DNA from: Cephalopachus bancanus
Lineage: Eukaryota; Chordata; Mammalia; Primates; Tarsiidae
Assembly (NCBI GenBank): GCA_027257055.1
Contig: JAPVLO010000115.1
Span: 2,480,001 to 2,544,000, forward strand
Direction of reading: 5' to 3'
DNA length: 64,000 nt
In this document: positions 23,497 through 35,140 of the stretch, piece after piece
Layout of the letters: each line of letters starts with the position of its first letter
Position numbering within the stretch: the first letter of the stretch is position 1
Program-made: the position numbers and the translations under genes
Notes under the pieces: model-generated
Database searches by the model: none
What the model was told of the DNA's origin: nothing
Seen by the model: only the letters and a program-made list of their open reading frames with translations

Positions 23497-23720
23497 CAAC
23501 AGTTTATTAAGTTTTTAATCTGCACCTTTTACTATGCAATGTGCTTTGAATATACTCACTCCATACACCAGTATTTTCATCCCTACTTTACAGTTGAATT
23601 AGACACAGTTCAGAGGTGAGGTAACTTGCTCGATCTCACATGGCCATTCACAGGCAGAAGCAAGATTTAAACCAAGATCTGTCTGACTCTGGAGCCCGAA
23701 TGCTTTGCAGCTCTGTCTCC
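23497..23720 (-). mobile_element. MIR SINE, antisense
   Basis: 'ccctactttacagttgaatt', 'gaggtgaggtaacttgctcg' and 'ctgactctggagcccgaatg' match MIR on the - strand. Confidence 0.85.
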
Positions 23721-23749
23721 TCAGCATGCCCTTCCTGACTCTCTCCATG

Positions 23750-24062
23750 GCCTGAGTATAGCCTTCATGCCTCCACATAGAAACCCTTCCCTAGCAATTC
23801 ATTCCTCACTGTCACTCCACACCCCAGCTTGGGCTGGATGTGTCTTCCCTGTTGTCATGCGGCACCCTGGGTCAACTCCTGGTATAGCACTGATGGAGCT
23901 ACATTGCACTTACCTATTTGACTGTCTCCCTGAAAGTCTTTGAGAGCCACAAGAACCAAGATATTATCATCAATCTTTGTGTTCCTAGTGTCTGGTTCAA
24001 TAGATATTGTTGAATGGATGAATGAAAGGATGGATGGATAGATTGATTGATTGATTTGAGTA
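23750..24062 (+). mobile_element. L2 3' end, sense, with (GATT)n/(GGAT)n tail
   Basis: 'cactgatggagctacattgc', 'ctttgagagccacaagaacc', 'tgttcctagtgtctggttca' and 'ttgttgaatggatgaatgaa' match the L2 3' UTR, then the tail expands into GGAT and GATT units to 24056. Confidence 0.8.
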
Positions 24063-24262
24063 TAGATAGATGTGACTTCAAATATATCTACCCTCTGGAA
24101 CCCAGTTTTTACTTCCAAAAACTATGAACATGCTGAAAGGAAGATATTTTTATTTTCCATAGGTTGATAAAAGCCAACATTTAAAATATGATCAAAATTG
24201 ACCCAACCCATCAAGAAAAAATATATATGATATATAATAAAGTATACATTGAATTTCATGTG

Positions 24263-24442
24263 GCACAGAACCACATGAAAAAGAGCTAGAACTCTGTCTA
24301 CTGGAGTCTAACTTTGTTAGTCAGGTTGGCTGATGCTAAGAGATTTTTTATAAGGCAGGAAATAAGCTTAATTTTTAAGGAAAACTTGACAGAAAAGTTC
24401 CCAGAAGTGAGAGATCTGGTCAAGACCTAAGTGTGAGGGATG
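24263..24442 (+). repeat. Intronic direct duplication 2, copy A (about 180 bp)
   Basis: It contains 'cacatgaaaaagagctagaa', 'gtcaggttggctgatgctaa' and 'ctggtcaagacctaagtgtg'. A related copy lies at 24970-25130 in the same order and orientation. Not a recognised repeat family. Confidence 0.88.
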
Positions 24443-24969
24443 ATTTATATTGGTGGGGTAGGAGTTGAGGGGGATGGCCCTGACTGACAAAGCGAAAAAA
24501 TAACAAGCACAGGTGCTTAGGGAATGTTTGCCTCTGGATGCTGAGTATTCATATCCTCATTTGACATCTAAGAACATGGAGTGAGAGGTCTGCATGACTA
24601 GAATGTGCCTTCACCAGAAGTAACGTTTCCTGATGTTTGGGGTGTAATGGATTTCCACATTTCTCAGAGAAGTGAAGAGAACATTTGAAGTTGTCCAAAC
24701 TGGAAGCTCTGAGTGGCAGAGTAGATACAGATACCACCACCAAGAGGAAAGAAACCAATATTTACCAAGTGTCTTGCTTTAGATCTATACTGGGTTCTTT
24801 GTCTAAGTAACAATGTCCCTTGAAGTATTAGAGGGTAGGAATGGACAGGGTGACAAATGGAATTAGGAGATGTGCTGTAAAAGTGCTCTGGGTGCCCTAC
24901 ATAAGAACTGTGGTGGTGGTTGGAGGAGAGGAGGTGTCACTGACGGACACACGCTATTGTTTGCACAAG

Positions 24970-25130
24970 GCCCAGAAACACATGAAAAAGATCTAGAACT
25001 CTGTCTACTAGGATCTAACTTTGTTGGTCAGGTTGGCTGGTGTTGGGAGATTAAAAAGCAGGAAATAGGGTTAATTTTAAAGGAAAACTTGAGAGTAAGA
25101 AATCTGGTCAAGACCTAAGTGTGGGGATGA
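24970..25130 (+). repeat. Intronic direct duplication 2, copy B (about 160 bp)
   Basis: It contains 'cacatgaaaaagatctagaa', 'gtcaggttggctggtgttgg' and 'ctggtcaagacctaagtgtg'. It is shortened by internal deletions relative to copy A and sits about 700 bp downstream. Identity over aligned parts is about 88% by eye. Confidence 0.88.
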
Positions 25131-25870
25131 GTAGGGGTGAGCTCAGCATGAGGTGCTCCTCAAACCCTCTTCACCTCCCTTCCCACAAACCAAGATGAAC
25201 AGAGAGCTAAGAACACTGGTCCAGGTTCTTACGCTTCTCTACATCCTGCCTTAGTCGAAGGTTAACTCCCATAGTCAGATGGAGGTAAAATGAAATAAGA
25301 CAAGTCACCCTCCTCTTGAGGTTATCAGAAGCAGAGTCATGCAGGCCTACACCCTGGGAAGGGAAGCTGTGGCACAAAGAAAGGCATTACTTCACCCTGG
25401 ACATCACTCTCAGTCACTCTGTTGGGGGACTGCCCTTTAGAAAAGATGGGCATGAGAAGAGACAGGCATTTCTAGGGTAAATAGATAGCGATCTGGAGAT
25501 AGGAGTGGTGAAGAACAAGGGGCTGCCTTTGAAAAGAAAGTAGACACCCCACACCCAAAGACATCAAGGTCCAGAGAAATCCAGCACCCAGCACCACGTG
25601 GGTCCATCCACAGAACTGCAGGAGAAATTCAGCCCCTGAAGGCAGAGCAAAGGATGGAAACCTGGTCACACTCAGCAGCCTCATGTGTATCCGGGTTCTG
25701 GCCTGGCATGCCTGGGTGCAGAGCATGAGGGAGGAGCTGACATCCTGTACCTGGTACATTTAGTGACATGTAAAGTGACTTGATCAGGGTATTTGAATCA
25801 AATGTAAATATACAGGAGGAGGCTACCATGATAAAAATCCCTGCATCCAGCCTGAAAAGACTCAGAACCA
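25131..25870. other. Unique intron sequence, nothing recognised
   Basis: No gene or named repeat is supported. Confidence 0.5.
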
Positions 25871-25874
25871 TTTA

Positions 25875-26010
25875 GATTGGGGAATTCACAAGCTTTCCAA
25901 GGGCAGGGGCCTTAGCCATCTCATTTACTGTTTCCTCCATGCCTAAAGGTTCTTGGTACCTGATATCAACAGGCATTTAATACATGCCTGCTGGGTGGAT
26001 AGATGACCAT
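25875..26010 (+). mobile_element. L2 3' end, sense
   Basis: 'ctttccaagggcaggggcct', 'catctcatttactgtttcct' and 'caggcatttaatacatgcct' match the L2 terminus. Confidence 0.75.
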
Positions 26011-26231
26011 CTACAAGTGGGGCTAGGTTTGTATCTCCCAGCTTCCAAGACTGGGAACATTTGAGCTACACACATGGTATTTTTAACTCTAACCAGTGAC
26101 TATGCCATGATTTCATCATTTATGTCTCACAATATCAAAATACTGGTAATAGTAACATGTTATAAATTTGAGAATTCAAAGGTTAAAATTTGAAATCAGG
26201 GACACTAAATCTTGAATTTATATTTAAATAT

Positions 26232-26552
26232 AAAACTACATATAGACAGACCAGGCAGAGTGGCTCAGACCTAAAATCTCAGCACTTTGGGAGGCCAAGA
26301 CGGGAGGATTGCTTAAGCTCAGGAGTTTAAGACCATCCTGAGCAACACAGCGAGACCTCATCTCTACAGAAAAATTTAAAAATTAGCCAGATATAGTGGC
26401 ATGTGCCTATAGTCCCAGCTATTGGGAGGCTGAGGTGGAAGGATCATCTGGGCCCAAGAAGTCAAAGCTGTGGTGAGCCATAATCGTGCCACTGCACTTC
26501 ACTGGGGCAACAGAGTGAGACTTCAACTAAAAAACAAACAAAACTATATATA
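26232..26552 (+). mobile_element. Alu SINE, sense, with imperfect 13-bp target duplication
   Basis: The body is 26245-26539. The flanks are aaaactacatata (26232-26244) and aaaactatatata (26540-26552). The body contains 'cagcactttgggaggccaag' and 'gccactgcacttcactgggg'. It lies 1.5 kb from an opposite-strand Alu at 28002. Confidence 0.93.
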
Positions 26553-26736
26553 CAAATAAAAGATTCAAGTTAAAAAATGGGCAAAATATGTGTTACACAT
26601 ACATCAGCACTATAATATAAATTCACAAGAGATTAAATGAATTTTGAAGTGTTATTTTAAAATAATTACATAAAAATATAAAATGCTACCTTAAAAAGTA
26701 AATAGCTTATTGCTGAGTTAATGTAAATTTCTCTGC

Positions 26737-26854
26737 AAGAAAAATTTAGAATCAGGGCAACCCCTTCAGGTCCCTTCCCACTGTGGGGGCTTCTCTGTCC
26801 TCTCAATAAATTCTGCTTTCTCAAAAAAGAAAAGAAAAGAAAAATTTAGAATCA
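26737..26854 (+). mobile_element. 82-bp retroposed RNA 3' end with perfect 18-bp target duplication
   Basis: The direct repeat AAGAAAAATTTAGAATCA lies at 26737-26754 and again at 26837-26854. Between them is a body of about 68 bases with AATAAA at 26805-26810, followed by an A-rich tail starting about 26823 (A6 then G-interrupted). This is the structure of an L1-mobilised, severely 5'-truncated transcript. The body ('ctctcaataaattctgcttt') resembles the polyadenylation region of a gammaretrovirus-like LTR, but the parent transcript is not identified. Confidence 0.85.
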
Positions 26855-27300
26855 TAAAAGGATAGTTATAAATAATCTCCAACTATTTCCCTCTGACACT
26901 GTTATCTGCCTGCAAGTAGCCTAACATTTTATTTGGTTATATGGGGAAAATATTTTTCAGAAACGTATGACCACCCCAACCCACCACAGCTTCATCACCC
27001 TAGGTCTAAAGTTTTAGTATTAGTCAGATGCTGTGGTTTATATTTTAAGAAAGTGTTCCCAGACTCTTGTTTTCTTTCATTTAATTAAATACAGATGTAG
27101 ATTTCCTGTATAAATAGCAATACCTTTGATGCATCGTCTTCTTGTTGATAAAGTCTCTGAACTAAAGTAAAATTATTCTTGCAGGAAAACCTTTATCTTT
27201 ATTGAAAATCAATTTTCCTTCTCTATTTTAGAAACACAAAAAGTAGACAAATATTCTGTAAGCGAGCACATCTTTGAATGATTAATAAATTTAAAGCATG

Positions 27301-27892
27301 ATATAAGCCAAGGACTCCCAACCCCTGGGCCACAGTTCGGTACTAGTCCATGGCCTGTTAGGATCTGGGCCACACAGCAGGAGGTGAGTGGTGGGAGAGT
27401 GAGTGAAGCTCCATCTGTATTTACAGCTGCTCCCCATCACTTGCATTACCATCTGAGTTCTACCTTCTGTCAGATCAGCAGTGGAATTCGATTTTCATAG
27501 GAGTGTGAACCCTATTGTGAACTGCGCATGTGAGGGATCTAAGTTGTGTGCTCTTTATGAGAATCTAATGCCTGACAATCTAAGGTGGAATGAGGCAGTG
27601 ATGCTAGCACTGGGGAGTGGCTGCAAATACAGACTAACATTAGCAGTGAGGTTTGACTTCACAGAGACCATAATCAATCAATTGCTTGCCGATTCATAGC
27701 AAAATAATAATTTCATAAAAATAATGATTTGATTATATCTTACAAAGTGATAATAGTAGAAATAAAATGCACAATAAATATAATGCTTGAATCATCCTGA
27801 AACCATCCTCCCTACCCTCATCCATGGAAAAATTGTCTTCCATGAAATCAATTCCTGCTACCAAAAAAAGGTTGGGGACTGTTGATACAAGT
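27301..27892 (+). mobile_element. MER1-type hAT-Charlie DNA transposon
   Basis: The element spans 27309-27884. Its ends are degenerate hAT terminal inverted repeats: CAAGGACTCCCAACCCC at the left and GGTTGGGGACTGTTG at the right. The 8-bp flanks atataagc (27301) and atacaagt (27885) look like a decayed target duplication. Internal landmarks are 'tccatggcctgttaggatct', 'tgtgaactgcgcatgtgagg' and 'tgagaatctaatgcctgaca'. The 72-codon open frame at 27481 has no transposase content. Confidence 0.88.
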
Positions 27893-27986
27893 GATTTTCA
27901 TTTTTTACTTTTATTTCAGAATAGAATATCATACCAACTAAAAAGCAGTATTTTGGTACTTAAAAATTATGCCATAAACCAAAAAT

Positions 27987-28295
27987 TAAAATTGCGTTTT
28001 CTTTTTTTTTCTTTTTTTTTTTTTGAGTTGGAGTCTCACTCTGTCACCCAGACTGGAGCCCAGCCTCGACCTGCTGGGCTCTGGTGATCCTTCCGCCTCA
28101 GCCTTCCAAGTAGCTGGAACTACAGGCATGCGCTACCACGCCCAGCTAATTTTTTGATTTATTGTAGAGATGAGGTCTCACCAAGTTGCCCGGGCGGGGT
28201 CTCGAACCCGCAGGCTCAGGCAATCCACTCACCTCAGCCTCCCAAGGTGCGGGATTACAGACTGAGCCACCGGGCCCAGCTAAAATTGCATTTTC
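27987..28295 (-). mobile_element. Alu SINE, antisense, with 15-bp target duplication
   Basis: The body is 28002-28280. The flanks taaaattgcgttttc (27987-28001) and taaaattgcattttc (28281-28295) differ at one base. It is lemur-type ('ttttttgatttattgtagag') with a shortened left arm ('gactggagcccagcctcgac'). Confidence 0.95.
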
Positions 28296-28304
28296 TAAAC
28301 CCTT

Positions 28305-28410
28305 GAAATCCCCCTTGAGTTAGTCATTAGTATGGTCATTTTATAAGTAGAGTAATTGAGACCTGAGAGGTTAAGCTACTTGGTTGCTCACTAGTCAGTG
28401 GTGGAGCCAG
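28305..28410 (-). mobile_element. MIR SINE fragment, antisense
   Basis: 'gagacctgagaggttaagct' and 'gctcactagtcagtggtgga' match the MIR core on the - strand. Confidence 0.7.
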
Positions 28411-29035
28411 AACTGGCCCAGGCAGGCTGGGCCCAGAGCCCATACATGCTTATGCTCCCAACCCCATAAACCTTTGCCCCCAGAGACAGCACAGCCACCA
28501 GGGAGGTCTGCAAAGTTTGGGGATCAACTTGAAAACATTATCCTGTTGGAACTCAGGCTTAGGAAACTTTCTGGAATTGCTGCACTTCCTAGTAAGATGT
28601 CAGTGTCAGATGGAATTTGGCAAGGGACTTGAGATCCTAATTAGGTTCTTCACCAAAGTAATTTTTTGAGTGGAGTCTGCACTGTTCAAGGCTATAAATC
28701 TAGACTTGGGTGGCCTACATGTTAACCTGGTTTCTTGCAAAGAGGTGACCAACAGTTGAGCCATCATGCTGTTACTCTTGTCTATACATGGGGAAAAGAG
28801 CCCATGTCAAGAAAACTGACTTTAAGCCCTTCATCTTGTGTATTCCTGATTTTTATCTCCACTGAGATTTGCCCGACTAACAGGCAAAAGGGCAGAGGGG
28901 GGGGTAGTTCTAACAGCCTCTTGAATGGTAAGGTCCCCTGGCCTTTGTGGGCTTGGAGAAATCACCAAAATCCCTTGCACTTTGTCATTTCTGTCTGATT
29001 TTAAATCTACCTTATAAGATAACAATACAAAACAT
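28411..29035. other. Unique intron sequence, nothing recognised
   Basis: No gene or repeat could be supported. Confidence 0.5.
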
Positions 29036-29039
29036 CATC

Positions 29040-29270
29040 TTTGACATCAAGGTGACCTGGGTTCTAGTCCAGACCCAGTCATAATCACCTGTATGGTTGA
29101 TGGTAGGCAAGTTACTTAATCTTGCTGTGTCTCATGCCCTCATATTTAAAATAGCAATATAACAATACCCACAACAAAGAATTGATGTGAGAGTTTAGTA
29201 ATATAATGACTGTTAAGCACAGGACCTGACCCAGAATAGGTGCTCAACAAATAAAAGTTATTCTGTTTTA
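29040..29270 (+). mobile_element. MIR SINE, sense
   Basis: 'gtgacctgggttctagtcca', 'gtaggcaagttacttaatct' and 'aataggtgctcaacaaataa' match MIR from end to end. Confidence 0.85.
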
Positions 29271-29584
29271 TTATATTATATATTTTCTGAATTGATGTCA
29301 GTTTGCAGTGACTCATGGCATACCTAGAAATTAAATAATTCATACCCAACCTGAGAGAAAATCCTGAAACCTTACTGTAGACTCACATTTCAATCTTCTC
29401 CTGCACAAGAAGACAAGAGCCTGGTTTAGCATTCATCCCTTCTCCCTGCCTTTTGGTAAAGATGTGAAGAGTTAAGTGTTCATCAGACCCTGAGTAATAC
29501 AGGGTTTGTTATATTTAGAAATTATTCTGGGACAATGAGTCACAGAGAAAAGCATGGAGCATATCTTAGAGGATTCAGAAGAGC

Positions 29585-29665
29585 ACTCAGTTTATCAGTT
29601 ACTCAACAGAAATTTACGGAGCACCTATTACATGCAAAACATGAGGCTGCATACTTCTGAAGAAA
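29585..29665 (-). mobile_element. Short L2 3' end, antisense
   Basis: 'actcaacagaaatttacgga' followed by 'gcacctattacatgcaaaac' matches the L2 terminus on the - strand. Confidence 0.6.
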
Positions 29666-32600
29666 CATAGACTGTTGGTTTTCTAAAGAAGATTAAAAAT
29701 AATAGAAAAGGTCAGAGTGTAGCTCTACAAGAGTACAACTGTTCACAATTTGACCCATGAACTGTGATTGCCAAGTGAGGGGGCCACAGAGTGAGGTCCA
29801 TGGGCTTCCAAGATACCTCAGGGGGCTGAGGCACTTGGTAGAACTTGGAGGTGGAGAAGAAGCTGAGTCTTGAAGGTTGCTGGAGAACTGAATCACAGAG
29901 GACCAAGATGGACCTTCTTTGAATACAGACATATGCCACATTTGGGAACAGCATGTAGAGCAGCTTGGCTAGAGGGCAATGCTCAGGAAGGAAAGAAATT
30001 GAAAGTGATCCAAGAAGTTGTGCTAGAAATAGCTGCCACTTCTCCTTTGGTTTCAGGTTAGAGCATAGCCCTGGGTGGAATTGAGAGAGTCACTGCCAGG
30101 AATGGAGAATGGCCTCTTTGTGACACTGTGAAAGAGCAGAGACAGTCAGTTGGAGCCAGCTAGACGCTGACTCTGAAACTTCAAGGGGATTCTGGTCATG
30201 ACGATATAACCAGACTGGAAACCAAGTCACCTCATCAGCACCTAGCATTCAATGAGCCCACAGGCTCCCTGTGAGAGACTAGTGGTAAGCACTGGAAAAA
30301 TTATGGCCTTAGTTTCCACCTCCAGAAGGGCCAACCTCAGCCTCCTGTCTTGGCACCTGCACTCGGAAATGGCTCGCCTGCAGCTCTGAAAAGTCCAGCA
30401 CCATTTGTTTTGTCCCTGCACCCCTGTGACTGAGGCATAGGCTGGTTCATGAATGACTTTCTTCATCAAAAACTCATTATTCCCCTGGTAAGAAAGATGC
30501 TGCTGAGTCACAGGCACAGTCCTCAGAGCAACCTATCAATCTGGGGCATTTGTGTAAGTAATCCCTGTTCATCTAGAAAATTGGAGGTTTTCTTGAAGAG
30601 AGGTGGGAGTGAGATTTTCTTATCCTGCTGTCCCTGAGAAGCAGGAACAGAGAGTTGTCTTTGAGAATAATGGAGCAAGCTACCTAACTGAACACATAAT
30701 ATTAAATATCTGTGGGCATGAAGAGCCTTCACAGGTGCCATCTTCTCTTGCTGCCCAGTAGACTCCATAATGGTGCAGTGAGCAACTGCTTGACACAACT
30801 CTCAGCTGTGAGAACAGCCAAGTAGAATGCCAGAGTTAGTTGGGATTAGGGGTGCACAGGGAGAAGAAGAAGCAGGGGAAGCTGGAATAAAGTGAGAAAC
30901 ATCTATACAGGCATCCAATGGAATCTCCCAGGAATGGAGTTGATGCTTAGGTGGTGAGAAAATAGAAATTTTGAAGGCAGTGCTGCAGAAAGTTAAGGGA
31001 AGGTGGTGGGGGGAGGCAGTGTGCCTAGACAGGGCATATGAAATAAAGATCCCTGAGCTGTAACCAAAAATTCCCTTGAGCTAAGTTCCAATCCCTATCC
31101 CCCTCCTTGGCTTGTTTCTTGGAGTACCTTCTCCAGATGCTGGTATGAAATTTTTCCTAGTAAGCCCTTTACGCTCCTAGCTCAATTGCTTCTGGGAATT
31201 AAGGAAATTGCTGTTGGTGGTGGTGGTGGTGTCTTTCAATTTTCTGGCACTTTTATAGGGAAAATAAATTCAGCTGAGACGTGAACTCAGTGACTTACCT
31301 GTTTGTTATCTTTGCTGGAAGAGAAGCCAACTTTCAGCCTCTGGTACCCCTGTGCCTCTTCCAGATATGGTGACATATGCAGAAGTGTGCTGGAAGTCTG
31401 CCACCTCACAGGTATGGTGAGGAAGGAAGGCCACTGTGGTCCTGTGGATGGCATCTGATTTGCAGGCTGAAAGCAGAGAACTTCTGGTTGTGCCATTTCC
31501 TCAATCAAACAGCTACCACTCATGATCACCATACTAGGGACCACGAGAGCCCTCCAGGAGAACTTTGCTCTCTGGGAGGGAGTCATCTAGAAATATAACC
31601 ATGATAAAAGGGAGAAACTAAGAATTGCATGAGAGGAAAGAAAGAAAGATTGCCACCTGAGTGGGCAGGGAAAGTCTCTGCACTACAGAGAATTCTGTCT
31701 CTGAGCCCCCTCCCATCTCCCACTGCAGTTCAACTCCTCTTAGCCTCTCTCTCACCCAGCTCGATTAACAGCCCATCCCAGCTATGGATGTAGTTTGATT
31801 TATTTTCTCTTAAGAGGCTGCTCCGCCCCATGTAAACCGCTAACAAATTCTCAGCTCCAGCCATTACAAACTCCCTACTATGAAGAGTGTAAATTGTGTC
31901 AATGGGAAAATCAAGGCGGTCACATCAGTTCTTCCCTTGAAGAATTTTCCTGAAAGTGTGCCATGCTCTAGGCAGAAATGGCCTGGGCAAAGTTCTTGTG
32001 ACATCCATCCTTTGATCATTCTATCCTTTTGTGAGCAAGATGCCAAAGAAAACAAGCCCAAGACGACATGGATTTTCTGAGTTCCTATTCTATTCTAGCT
32101 GGAAGCTTGTCTTCCATCCGTTCCTCTCTGACCTGGCTTTTGAAAATTCTCCTCCCACCCCAAGTTCTTCCTGCCTTTGTTCCTCGGCCCTGTGCCCTTT
32201 TGGTTAGAGTTTTCTTTGTGTCCTATTGGTGTGCTTCATTTGCTACTCTCATCTTCCTTGGATCAGGGATGATATTTTTCTGTGCTTCAAAATCACAGTG
32301 GAAAAAATCCTTTGATATACCTTGAACTATGTTTCACCAAGTTGTCTTCGAAGGCCTACCACAAGTACAGAAAAGTGCCCATGTAAAGGTAAACACCAGT
32401 TTGGCTTTGGCTATCAGCTGCTGCCAGCTTTCTGGGAACATGACATCATAAAGTCTATATACAAATAAAAGTCACGTTTGAAGCTAGCTTGCTTTATTAT
32501 GGAGGAATAACTGCAACTGTGGAAATTAGCAGAGGTCTAAGCAGAGGAAGACAGAGCCCCAAGAGGGCCCTACTATTTTAGTTGGGACCACTGCCTTCCT

Positions 32601-34415
32601 CTGAGGCAAACAAGGGAGAGTGGAAGTAGCCCCCACTATATTCTCTCTCAGAACTTCTGTCCAATTTGTTGTGCTGACTTGTCTGCAAAGAGGAATAAGA
32701 GGAAGCATTGGGATGTGCTTTCCCAGAAACAGACAAAGAAACAATGATAGGGACTGTGACAAGAGTTCTTCCAGGGAAGCTGTAGTACAGGGAGCCGTCA
32801 GGCGAGTCCAGTGGTCGTCTTGTATTTCATGGCATATGTCCCACCTTCTAATTACACTGTGAGTTTCTCCAGAGTAGGGCTGTTTCAGCATTCACAGAAG
32901 GCTGGTGGTTGAGAAACAAAAATGACTGTTCCCATGTTTACCCACCACCCTGCCCTGGGACCTGGGCTATGATAGAACTTGAGAATTACAGAAGCAAAAG
33001 CAGGACTTTCTGCTACTTGCTCCTCTTTGTTATGAGCCAGAAAGGGCCTAGGATGTCAGGTCACCTGCTGGCATAGGTGTTCCTCCTTGGGTTGAGGAGA
33101 ATCCATTACTATTCTTAGAGAGAAAGACCACAGTTGTTGCTATAAACCCAATACTGGTACCAATAAAAGGCCTAGTTTGCATCTTCAAGTAATAGTATTA
33201 TCAGGAGCTGCCAAACCAAATAAACTTTTGACAGCATCCTTGCAGATCATTTGGCTGCTACTGTGAGTTCCTAGAAATGAGAAACAAGAACATGTTTCAC
33301 CTACATTGAGAATTTTAATATAGCTCTATTTATATTGTTCTCAAAATGAAAAGGGAATGTTCCACATTTCCCAGGGGTTGTTGTACATGTCCCCTTAGTA
33401 TCCAATTAGGCAAATGAAGTAAAAATCAGCACATTATATCCTGGGGTCATCAGTTGAAAAGTCACCTTTTGAAAGATGTTCAGTTTGTGTTCTCTTACCC
33501 ATTGGTCCCAGCAATTCTTCTGTGGTGTGTGGATGTCCTGAGTGAGGCCAAAGGGCAAGCCTATCAAAAACTAATAATGGCTTCCTCCTGACGTGGGAAA
33601 AAAATCAGCTAATAAGTATAATTTTCTCAAATTTAAACTTATCCATGTAAGTTTTACTTAAATAGTGCCTATTGCCGGTTTCTTCTGACCAGGATTCAAG
33701 GCCATCTAAACAAATGGCCAAGTAGCAGTTGTTATTTGCAGAAAAGGGATGGTTTGGTTGCAACAACTCAAGCCAATGTGCTGAATCAAGCAGCAGAAGA
33801 TTTTAGGGGTGTCTCATAGAGCACATGGGCTAAGTGGAGCTGGGCCCCAGAGAGGTCAGACACCAGCTCAGTATCTTTCTTCACATCTTCACTCTATTTT
33901 TCTCTTTAATGGACTTGTTTTGCTACTTAGTCCACACAGTGGAAGATAGCTTTCCAGACCTCCCAAGGTTCATGTTAACTCCCCACTAAATAGAGAGATT
34001 GCCTCTTTCAGTCATAGTTCCAGATACCCAGGAGAGAAACCTGATGAGCCCAGTTTAGGTCAAGTTTCCACTCCTAGTCCAATAAGTAATATGGGGGTTG
34101 GGAGAAGGCCAGACAATAGAAAATGGCTGCAAGAGGTCTGTCTTGTAACCTAGGCATTAGAGCAGGGTAGTACCAAGAAAGAGCTGGTGGTGAGAAAGGT
34201 GCATGATATTCCAGAAGGAAGGAAGCTACTGTGGAAGGGGTGGGGGTCCATATGTCAGTGCTCCATCATGCCACAAAAATCTCCATGGATCCAAGCCAAA
34301 CACCACTGAGATCCAGTGAGAAAATATCAAGATGTTTTAGCAGGGCCTCTAGAAACACTGTAAGCATTTTTCTTTAGATTATATAGGAAGAGAGAAGAGA
34401 AACTTTCTATAATAT
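29666..34415. other. Unique intron sequence, 4.7 kb, almost repeat-free
   Basis: Apart from a short (GGT)n at 31215-31231, I recognise no repeat, gene or RNA in this block. Open frames of up to 121 codons have no recognisable content. The low repeat density just upstream of the next TRPC7 exon is unusual for this window. Confidence 0.5.
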
Positions 34416-34419
34416 CTCA

Positions 34420-34560
34420 TTTAATCCTCCAACACACTGTGATAGACCATTTTGCAGAGACTATTAAGTCTCAGAGAGGCTCAGTAACTAACCCACGGTC
34501 ACCCAACTAGTAAATGGTAAAGTAACACTCAATCAAACCCATATCTCAAAATCCCATTCA
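34420..34560 (-). mobile_element. MIR SINE, antisense
   Basis: 'aatatctcatttaatcctcc', 'agtctcagagaggctcagta' and 'cggtcacccaactagtaaat' match MIR on the - strand. Confidence 0.85.
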
Positions 34561-34975
34561 TGCCCCATCCATTCCTCTGTGTTGCTTCCCAAAAAAACTC
34601 TGCTCAGGGATCTGTCTCTGCTGATAAACTGAACAGCCTGGACTGAAGACAAACATTTATCCAAAAGTTGACTGTCATTTTCTGTGCCTGAGACTTCTGC
34701 AGGCCCTCAGTTTGCAAAACCTTTATTCAACCATTCCTGAGAGGACTCTGGCACAGCACAAAGCTCCCCAGCATCCCTGACTAAGAAGCTTCCCTTCCTG
34801 CTCCCCTATTCCTCTCCATAGATATTTGGCCCAGTTTCCCTGGCTCCAACACTCAGGTCACCCCCCAGGTGGAACATTTCAGCACCAAGCTAGTCCTAGG
34901 TTGTATACTGTTCAAGTGCTATCAATGCCATTTTCCTGTTTGCGTTTTGTTTTTGTTTTTGTTTTGTTTTTACAG

Positions 34976-35140
34976 TTCGTTGCTCATCCTAACTGTCAGC
35001 AGCAATTGCTTACCATGTGGTATGAAAATCTCTCAGGCTTACGTCAACAGTCTATCGCTGTGAAATTCCTGGCTGTCTTTGGAGTCTCCATAGGCCTCCC
35101 TTTTCTCGCCATAGCCTATTGGATTGCTCCGTGCAGCAAG
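34976..35140 (+). CDS. TRPC7: TRPC7 internal coding exon: TRP_2 domain and pre-S1 region
   Basis: This exon encodes 55 residues beginning [20 protein letters not shown] and ending AYWIAPCSK. It follows the previous exon in frame (KYEVKK to FVAHP). [12 protein letters not shown] is the hallmark of the TRPC-family TRP_2 domain. The hydrophobic stretch after AVKF ([15 protein letters not shown]) is the membrane-associated pre-S1 elbow found in TRPC3/6 structures. The acceptor has a long T-rich tract ending tttttacag (34975), and the donor is AAG|gtacag (35141). The length of 165 is divisible by three and both junctions are phase 0, so this exon can also be skipped in frame, alone or with the 183-bp exon (116 residues together). 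A published channel lacking it would lose the pre-S1 element. The open frame runs on to a stop at 35153 in the intron, which is not coding. Confidence 0.96.

Noticed and set aside
27481..27699. 72-codon frame that could be a transposase remnant
   Set aside because: It lies in a non-autonomous MER1-type hAT element, whose interior does not encode transposase.
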